This document shows positions 41,905-49,044 of a stretch of 49,044 nt of DNA, piece after piece (within the stretch, counting starts at the first letter, position 1; every line of letters starts with the position of its first letter). The notes below the pieces were generated by a model. It worked only from the letters and a program-made list of their open reading frames with translations. It had not been told where the DNA came from and made no database searches. The stretch lies in assembly GCA_963575745.1 (NCBI GenBank), contig CAUYUJ010015743.1, forward strand, positions 64,001 to 113,044, read 5' to 3'. The position numbers and the translations under genes were made by a program. Source of the DNA: Prorocentrum cordatum (Eukaryota > Sar > Dinophyceae > Prorocentrales > Prorocentraceae).

Positions 41905-43925
41905 AGGTCTCAACTCTTGACGCTTCGAGTATCCCCACCAGTTTTTGAGTGGGTGCGGCTGTCCACCATACACATGGTGATTGACTTCGTCAAGTGAACG
42001 GCCCTGCATTGAGTGGTTCAGCCTTCTGCGGGTCGAGTTCGTTTCGCTCTTCTCGACGCAGCCACAGCCACCAGCCCTCGTCAGTACATTGCATCGTTGT
42101 GCCCCCGAACAGCGTGATTCGGATACGATGTAAGCGCACAGGCTACCGGCTGGAGGTTGCTCAGCCTCGTGAGCGCGCACCAGTGGTCTGCCTCTTACTG
42201 GATGGCGCTCCGACGCTGATCAGCCACACCTCAGCTTCAGTGTGCCTTGGTGAGTCGGGCCGCCCTCGCCGCATCAGCGTATGCCCGTGGAGCTGCAGTG
42301 AGTCTGAGTTAGCTGCTCTCGCTCGCGCTCACCCCTTTTTTTCCGAGGTCTTGGACGGCCTGGCTCAATGTGCACACACGTGGGTTCCGTCTGGTCATTG
42401 GCCGCTCGGACTCGCGTTCTGCCCGCGGCTTATTACAGTGCCTTGCTGTCCGTCTTGGCCTCGCTTTCGATTGCGGTTCGGCTGGAGCTTGGCGCCGCAA
42501 GGGCGACTTCTCCCCCCCGTTCCGTTGCCGGTGGCCGCGCCTTTTGCTTCCCCACCAGCCGGGCTGTCTGGGCCGGTCACCAGCATACGCTGAAATTCGT
42601 CTCAATGAGGGGCATTTTGTCCCTGGCATGTGCATGTGCCGCTGCGTGTGTTGTCCGCTGGATTCCGCGGCAATCCCACGCCAGTTATCTACGTACCGCG
42701 CCCCAGACGTTGTGTTCGCTCCATGTCTCTCGCCTTGGAGCCGCGAGCCAAAAAAGTATCCCACCAGTCTCCAGTGCAGCTCCCCCTACTCTTCCTCGCT
42801 GGCGATGCTGACCACGCCAGCGGGTTTCCCCCCCACTCAGTGGCCCCGCCTCGCCAGCACGCGCTGCGTGGCTCACAGTCGCTCGGTTACCCCCTTGCAC
42901 TGTGGGGTGGTCTCACAGGGGCTGGCTTTGGTGCAGAGTGGTACAGCCTTCCGCAGCAAGTACAGCCCTACGGGCCCACCTTCAGCTTCCCCAGTTGCGT
43001 TGCACCACGGCTCACCACTGCTCAGCCTGTCTGGCTAGCTCAGGTCGTCAGGGCGTTCGGAGCCTGGCTCCCCACTGGCGACTCACTCCAATGGCCTCTT
43101 ACTTGCCATCACCCAGCACGACGGACTTGACCATCGTGGTCCCCGTCTCTTCGGTGTGGGTTGTGCCATGGCAAGCGTTGAATTCCGAGACACTTTGTCC
43201 TGTGCACGTGCTCGAGCTTGCAGGGCGCCGTCCGCCGTCGCCTAGTTCGCGTCCCGGACTTTGCTCTTGCCGCCTGACCGTCGTCTCGCGGCCGCGACCG
43301 AAAAAGTATCCCCACCAGTGGGCTCGCGCCCTTGCACCTAATTCCCGTCTGCAGCTTTCCTTGGTTGCCGGTTACACTGGCCGCCCGCTGCCTCCGACGA
43401 ACTGCGCGCGACTTTGGCAGTACTGGTGACCCGCCTACCGCCTGCCCTTTCCACTCGACGGCTCGCTGCTGACGTGCTGCGTAAGGCTCCAGCCCACCGC
43501 TTTAGGTTAATTCGTCTGTGCGCGCCCCGCTCTGACTGGACTCGCCGCTGGCGCGCTCGCCTGCGGCCGCTGACTAAAAAGTATCCCCACCAGCTGCCGT
43601 TTGCGTCGGCGGGACCGTTGGCCCTGACGGTGGTCTTCGTGGTGAGTTCTGCCAGTGGCCCCCATCATCTGCACGCTCGAGGTGTTCACCGCCTTTTTGG
43701 CGATGCAGCCCGCCTGAAAGTTCTTCCCGGTCGACGGCGCCCTCTTTTGAGCGGCAGCGAGGCCCGCCTCCTGTTTGTTCCTCCCCCTGCTGTCCCTTCC
43801 TCGGCTCCCTCCCTCCCCCTTGGCGCAATTCGCTCGTAGTTTGTTCGATGCGACTTGACGGCGCCCGGCGTCCTCCTGTGCGCTCGCGAGCCAAAAAAAT
43901 ATCCCCACCAGCCCATCCCAAAGCA
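41905..43925 (+). repeat. Five copies of an AAAAAGTATCCCCACCAG motif closing repeated segments
   Basis: The motif ends at 41941, 42767 (one C fewer), 43318, 43593 and 43911. In the last four, CGCGAGCC or a similar GC-rich word precedes a run of five to seven A, then GTATCCCCACCAG. Segments between motifs share diverged blocks: GAAATTCGTCTCAATGAGG near 42592 resembles GAATTCCGAGACACTTTG near 43179, and GACCATCGTGGTC near 43130 resembles GACGGTGGTCTTCGTGG near 43626. The last copy matches 32617-32640 for about 18 bp (ATCCCCACCAGCCCATCC). Always ending in CAG, it could be a repeated intron 3' end or a transposon terminus. Confidence 0.6.
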
Positions 43926-43964
43926 GACGCCAGGCGACGGATGTGTAGCAGGACCAAGAAAACA

Positions 43965-44985
43965 ACGATACTGACGACTACGATACGACTACGACTGCGA
44001 CGAATTGATTATCAATACGAGGGTGATCCATTCGGGGAGCGACGACAGGTAACCACTCAAACAATGCAGCCACAGGCTCCCTGTGCGTCTGATGAGCGTG
44101 CGTTTCGCGGCTCCTCGTGGTTGCCCTGGTAGAGTGGTTGCCGGTCGTTGCCTGCGATGTCTGTGTTGTATCGTGCGTGCCCGGGGCCGCCGCCGCCGAC
44201 GACGGCGACGACGACGACGATGGCGATGGCGATCACGATGCTATTATGATGGTGCTGATGTTGATATTGATGGTGATGGTGGTGATGATGCTGCTGATGA
44301 GGATGATTCTCATGATGTGGATGATGATGGTGACGGTGATGGTGATGGTGATGGTAATGGTGACGGTGATGGTGATGGTAGTTGACGATTGCAATGCTGC
44401 TGATGAGGACCTCGGGCTTCCCTCCCTTGTCTCTCCCTCGCCTCGCTACGTCTCCAGATGTCAGCGGTGGCCTTTGGAGGCTTCTGGAGGCTTCCCGAGG
44501 GCCCCACAGCGAACGAGCACGTCAAGCAACCTCCCTCCCCCCTCGTCTTTTCCTCCCGCCGCTGGGCCAGGAGGCGTTGTGGCAGCGGGGGCAGCACGAG
44601 ATCAGGCTCCGCCGCTGGCGCCCTTCTCTCCCTCGGGCCCTGGCCCCCCCCCCTCCTCGCGGCGAGTGCTCAGAAGGGGTCTTCTTCCAGGAGGATGAGG
44701 GGGGGGAGGAAAGAAAACAAGGAGGAGGAGGACGAGGAGGATGAGGATGATGGTGGTGCTGCTGATGCTGCTGATGATGCTGCTGCTGATGATGATGATG
44801 ATGATGCTGCTGCTGTCGCTGATGATGATGAGGATGATGCTGAGGGTGGGGATGGGGATGATGAGGATGCTGCTGCTGCTGCTGAGGATGACGATGATGC
44901 TTATACTGACGATGACGATGATGACGATGATGATGCTGCTGTCGCTGATGATGATGAGGATGCTGACCTGATCATTTAAAGGAAG
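43965..44985 (+). repeat. Triplet/hexamer repeats: (GAC)n, (GATGGT)n, (GAT/GCT)n
   Basis: GAC units occur at about 44195-44225, GATGGTGAT-type at 44265-44380, and interrupted GAT/GCT from 44690 to 44975 after a (GAG) run. Poly-Asp or poly-Ala frames result. A non-repetitive GC-rich interval lies between (44400-44680). Confidence 0.85.
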
Positions 44986-45024
44986 GAAGGGCAAGTTATG
45001 ATGGAGATTATCATCGGGCAGGGG

Positions 45025-45058
<34 letters not shown>
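45025..45058 (+). repeat. (GA)n microsatellite
   Basis: About 16 GA units following a G-run. Confidence 0.95.
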
Positions 45059-45061
<3 letters not shown>

Positions 45062-45222
45062 TGCCGTGGGACATGCACGGGAATGGAGGGTAGCAGGATG
45101 GCAGGCCAGACCGCCCCGAAGTCGCACTGGCTCGAGGGAGGGTTCGGCCTGGCTTTTCCCCCCATTCTCACCCCAACCTCGGGCTTCTTTCTTTATCTCC
45201 CATTCTTCCAACCACCATTAGC

Positions 45223-46528
45223 ATGCAGCCATGGATTGTTATAGGATCAGACCAGCAGTCCAGGAGGGTGCCGCTGGTCTCCTTGAGATCAAGTGCTTCC
45301 GTACGGCCCGCCCCGACTGCCCCGTCTGCCGTCCAGCCCAAGCCGTTCCTGCACCCGGCAGGCGGGCGTCGAACCCTGCCTCCGTCGGCGCCCGCTGCGC
45401 GCATAGCGGCCGGGCCAGCAATGGCGCCTTTCGCGAAGTTCCTCGAGTATGCTTCGGTCCCCGAGAAAGTCGCAGAGTTCATGATGAAGCCCAGGGCGGA
45501 TGGTGGATTCGGCCTTTCAGCGGTGTCCGATTTCGCCAGCGTATTCAAAGAGAGCGAGTACGAGGACACATAGAACTCCGATATATTGGACAAAGTGGCA
45601 GAGCACAAGGATGACCCCGTCGTCTTGGCTGGTATGCGCACTGCCTGGCAGCTTGCGAGATCGGAGCTGACGAAGGCTTGCCGCAAGAGGGTCGAGGGCG
45701 CCCCAGACCCTGACTGGGGCACCCCGCTCCCTTCGGAAGAAGAAAACACACGGAAGGATAAATTCCGTGCAGCTTACGACGGGCTTCACTATGATGCTGA
45801 CTCCGCGCTAACGCCTGCCATCATAGCCCGGCTCTACAGGGAGCCGCGGTCGGCGCAGCGTCACGTGAGTCTTACGCCACTAGCCAAGGTCCTCTCCGAA
45901 GCCGACGTGAAGGCTGTCGGCAAGGAACAGAAGCGTGATCTCGGCGGCGGTGTGGCCATGATATACGATGACCAACCGCATCTCCCTGAATTGCTTTTCG
46001 CTGGGGTCTTGCACGTGTTCTGGGCACTTTGACTCTTGTCCAACGCCTGGACGCTCGCCGGAACATCTCTCGTAGACAGCAAGGTGCACTACGACGACGA
46101 CAAGCACGCCTACAAGAAAATGCGAAATTGCCACCTCACGGAAGCGACTTCGTATTAGACTTGCGTATTCCGGAAGGCAATCGAGCACCCAGGGCCGGCG
46201 CCAGCCACCGTCGCATGCATGGATCATTGACCGGGACAGAGCAACCACGTCGAAGGCAAAGACTGTGTATTCTCAGGGGTACCCGTGGGGAGAAGAACTC
46301 GGCCAGGCCGAGGACGTACAATGCGTCGTCCTTTGGGCCTGCGCCGGTGCTGGCGCGGTCGGCCGCGAAACCGCGGTGGGTTCCAAGGCGGGGCCATGCT
46401 CTGACGAGAACGGGAAGAAGGGTTGTGCCGCGAGGGGCAGGGATTGCCCGGAGCAGAAGCGGCACGTCTGCGACAAGTGTGGTGCGCGGAGCCACGGTGC
46501 AAGCAGCTGCAACGCGCGCAAGCGCTGA
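45223..46528 (+). pseudogene. Retroelement gag-like ORF with C-terminal zinc knuckle, decayed
   Basis: One frame from the ATG at 45223 stays coherent for over 1 kb but is broken by four stops: TAG 45571, TGA 46030, TAG 46156 and TGA 46228. Conserved-looking segments are FAKFLEYASVPEKVAEFM, GLSAVSDFASVFKESEYEDT, SDILDKVAEHKDDPVVLAG, RTAWQLARSELTKACRKRVE, ITPAI-like ALTPAIIARLYREPRSA, then LLFAGVLHVFWAL and LLSNAWTLAGTSLVD. In a second frame (to 46528) the end is a zinc-knuckle-like C-X5-H-X-C-X2-C-X4-H-X4-C (CPEQKRHVCDKCGARSHGASSC). From memory, proteins of this style are abundant in dinoflagellate genomes as ORFs of mobile elements; their biochemical role is unknown to me beyond probable nucleic-acid binding. 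A methyltransferase-like ORF follows on the same strand. Confidence 0.65.
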
Positions 46529-47399
46529 GGGGAGACTTCTCATGGCCCGCGCGCCCCTTCGCTTGGCATTCTTCTCTAAGGGGGCATTCGCGCGAGCCTG
46601 CTGTGCCCGAACCAGCCAGTTGCATCCTCCTCCGCATGGGCACGCAGCTCATCCCACGAAGCGCTTCTTTTATGTAGTCTGCTCGTTGCATGGCGTGCCG
46701 TGCTTGAGCCCGCTTGCATATGTGAGATTTTGCGTGCATGTCGACGCCGTGCCTGAGCGCGCATGCTGTTGATGTTGTGTGCGTTCCCACATGAGTTCTT
46801 GTGCGTGATCGAGCGCGCGCGCGTCTCTGACGGATTGCCGCGAGCCAGCGGCCTTGGCAAAACAACTGTGGCATGTCGAGGATGTCAGATTTCTTCAATG
46901 TAATCCATTCATCCTCGTTGCTCTCTTTCACCATCATCGCCGCCCCTTCTCGGAGGGGCAGAGGGCGGGGTGGGGTGGGTGCGGGGGGGGGGGGGGGGGG
47001 GGGCGCCGGGGGCCCAGGCGCGGCCGCCGCGCCACCGGGAACTTCTGGCCACGGACCTCGGGGGAAGCAGGCGGAGAGTCGCGCGGCCATCGGGCGCCAT
47101 CCGATCCTCTCGATCTTTCCTCGTCGTTATCGCCCCCCCCCCCCCGTCAAGAGCGGGCTGGGTCGGGCAGGCAGGGGCAGGGGGTGGAACGGACCTCCCC
47201 CCCTCCCCGTTCAGTGGCGCTGGGGCAGCAAGACCCGCCGCCGCCGCCGCGAGTGAGAGCCCTTGACCCTGCTCCAATTAGGCAGTCTGCACCCTGCGCG
47301 GGTCGCGGTGGGCGCCGCCCCATGGCGCCCCCTTCCGGCCCCTATGGCTCCTCCTCTCCCCCCTCCTCCGCCTGCGTCTGCCCAGGCCGCCGGCCCCTC
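46529..47399 (+). other. Spacer between the two retroelement-like ORFs, with G21 and C13 tracts
   Basis: No domain is seen. The first part contains two related words (GCCGTGC(T/C)TGAGC.CGC) near 46697 and 46750, and the second part a 21-base G run (46983-47003) and a 13-base C run (47133-47145). Frames are interrupted. It could be untranslated, intronic or a later insertion. Confidence 0.5.
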
Positions 47400-48701
47400 T
47401 AGTGACCTGGGTACTCCGCGCGTGTGTGTGATTTCCGTGTGCGATGGTGCTGGGTCAGTGTTCGTCGCTGCCTCCAGCATGTCGCCGCGGATTGAAGGAT
47501 TCGCGCGTGCGTTCCAGCATCGCCTATGGGACTTGCGCCGCCGGCGGCGCCCTCAGGTCCAGCGGGCGCATTCTTTGCGTTCGTTCAGATTTGATTCAAT
47601 AGCAGGCCGCATTGAGCAGTGCAGCCCCGATGATGCGGTCTTGTTAATGGCTCCGCCCACGCCCCGCCGCGCCCCCGGGGGATTCTCTGAGGGGCGGTCC
47701 ATCCCAGTCGCGGCCGCCCTCCGGCTTCGCGCTGACGCCAGCGCTTTCTGCGCCCGTCGGGATCTCGCTTTCAACTGGTGGGTGGAAGAGGCTGCCTCCA
47801 TGTCCGCAGACCATCGCCGCGCGTTGAGCGAGCAGCTCGGCGGCCCGCCCGCGCTGCTACGCGCGGCAGATTTCGGCTGGATACACGAGGCGCGGCTCTA
47901 TTGGGGCTTGCCCCTGGAGTCGCTCGTCGGCAACTCCAGCTCTCGCCTTGCGTATGTAGACGTGGTGCCGCCAGACTGGGCGAACCGCGATGTTTGCGTC
48001 GTCCGGTGGCGGGGCGCTCCCGTTTCCTACGGGCGGGGGCCCGAGTCCCGATGGCAATGGCAGTTCCGTCGTGAAATTGGTCTTGCTGGACCAGTCGTGC
48101 CAGATTCTGGATTGTAGCCGTCGTTTCCGGCCGGCGGGTTCCTGGCCCTCGCGTCCGCGTTCCCGCGCCCGGCCGAACGATTGCCGGCCTCCTGTGGAGA
48201 CCGTTTCATGTTTCAGCGTTTTTTTGACGGCGATCGTCGCCAAGCGTTGGCGGCGCACGCGCGCGGTGACGTGCTTTGGCGTGGGGCCGATGCGCGTCCT
48301 CTTCGCGCCGAAGAGCTGGAATCGTTGCTACAGTTCCCGCCGGGGTGCGCGGCTGACGTCGGCCCTCCCCGCGGGATCAGCGCGCGTTCCGCGCGCCCCC
48401 ATGCGTTGTCGCGCGCCTCCCGCGTGCCAAGTTTGGTTGTGATGCTTGCGCTGATCTTCCATCCATGCGCGGCCGTGCGTCTCAATGGCTTGTCTCGCCT
48501 GTGGCCTGGCCAACAGGGCCCAGAATGGGTGCAATCTATTCCGGGGCAGGCCCCGTGGCACCCGCTGTGGAGCTGCGGACAGCCGCGGTGGACTTCCTCG
48601 GAAATTCTATTCGAGCAAGCGCTGAATTAGTTCCCTTCGCAGTACTTCTCGCCAGTGGCGTCCGCAGTGGAAATGGCGAGGCGCGACGTCGGGTCGCTTG
48701 A
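47400..48701 (+). pseudogene. Cytosine-5 DNA methyltransferase-like ORF of a mobile element, catalytically dead
   Basis: Cytosine-5 methyltransferases methylate DNA using motifs I to X. Landmarks appear here in order. VCVISVCDGAGSVFVAA (47422-47472) resembles motif I, the cofactor loop. LLMAPPTPR (PPT at 47653-47661) sits where motif IV has PPC, so the catalytic Cys is Thr. VEEAASM (47782-47802) resembles the ENV motif VI, with N lost. AADFGWIHEARLYWG (to 47907) resembles motif VIII. RPLRAEELESLLQFPPG (to 48345) resembles motif IX. FLGNSIRAS (48594-48620) resembles motif X but in a different frame. An in-frame TAG at 48115 splits it, and the first frame opens without an ATG. It follows a gag-like zinc-knuckle ORF on the same strand. 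Methyltransferase-bearing retrotransposons are documented in dinoflagellates; family membership here is my inference from motif order. Confidence 0.6.
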
Positions 48702-49044
48702 TCTCAGTGCCTTCGGTGTGCGCGACGCGCATCTGCGCGACATCGTCGCCCCCGACTCGCTGCGAGGCCTTGATGTTCAAGCGCTGTGGCCCACGTCGCC
48801 GACGCGTGCAGCCGCGGCCCGGCAGCGTCGCCCCCCCGCTTCTGACCGTGCACATCCAGGCCTCGTTGCCCAAGGCATTGGGCCGGGCGAGCGCAGGAGA
48901 CAGGCTTCCGAAGTGGAGTGGAAGTAGACTTGCATTTTGCAGTCCGCGCTGGCGCCGCCCTTGGCCCCCGTGTCCGCGACAGGTGGATGCGCAGGGTCAA
49001 GCTTTCGCAGCGTCTTGCCCAAGTGGCCTGGCCTCTGAACGTGA
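48631..49044 (+). pseudogene. Downstream coding remnant, continues past window end
   Basis: The frame used by the first part of the methyltransferase-like ORF reopens here: SLDLSAFGVRDAHLRDIV and SLRGLDVQALWPTSPTR are protein-like, ending at a TAG at 48925. I do not recognise a domain. It could be the start of the next part of the same element or a remnant of its linker. Confidence 0.3.

Overview
This is eukaryotic nuclear DNA. It is GC-rich, packed with repeats, and shows no operon or other prokaryotic organisation. My best guess is a dinoflagellate. The reasons are the Ty1/copia polyprotein style (a CX2CX4HX6C knuckle, a conserved block between protease and integrase), a LINE of matching style, a retroelement-type zinc-finger plus DNA-methyltransferase-like gene pair, and huge triplet arrays. 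No canonical dinoflagellate spliced-leader sequence is present, so the assignment is inference. I could not identify one intact host gene, rRNA, tRNA or CRISPR array. The recognisable coding DNA is all retroelement-derived and broken.

Layout. 1-11,444 is a complex satellite. 177-bp monomers are arranged in roughly 1.17-kb higher-order units, each carrying a spacer with a perfect 10-bp hairpin, and they are interrupted by two composite blocks (about 4.6-5.7 kb and 9.3-11.4 kb) of other short repeats, several of them inverted. A 100-base N gap follows (11,445-11,544). At 12,323-13,629 lies a 5'-truncated LINE relic with a (CTTG)n tail and a perfect 13-bp target-site duplication. 14.5-19.4 kb is dominated by triplet repeats, mainly (GAC)n, (GTC)n, (GAT)n and (GAG)n.

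20,151-29,509 is the centrepiece: a structurally complete Ty1/copia LTR retrotransposon on the minus strand. It has ~198-bp LTRs with TGTGA/TCACA ends, a CTAGT target duplication, a primer-binding site, a polypurine tract, gag, protease, integrase, RT and RNase H. It also has unusual extras: a 42-bp minisatellite leader, and a C-terminal extension with a membrane-like segment and a Cys/His cluster. One in-frame stop and several frameshifts indicate that the copy is dead.

29.5-45 kb has no recognisable gene. It holds pyrimidine tracts, 10-11-bp phased GGGG repeats, dispersed repeat families (one with a shared ATCCCCACCAG core), two 53-69-nt poly(T) tracts, minisatellites and a GT-to-GGGTT array. 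45.2-49.0 kb holds a second retroelement-like relic on the plus strand: a gag-like ORF ending in a zinc knuckle, then a cytosine-5 DNA methyltransferase-like ORF. The latter keeps motif landmarks I, IV, VI, VIII, IX and X but lacks the catalytic cysteine and is broken by a stop and a frameshift. A mobile element carrying its own DNA methyltransferase is the most interesting system hinted at here.
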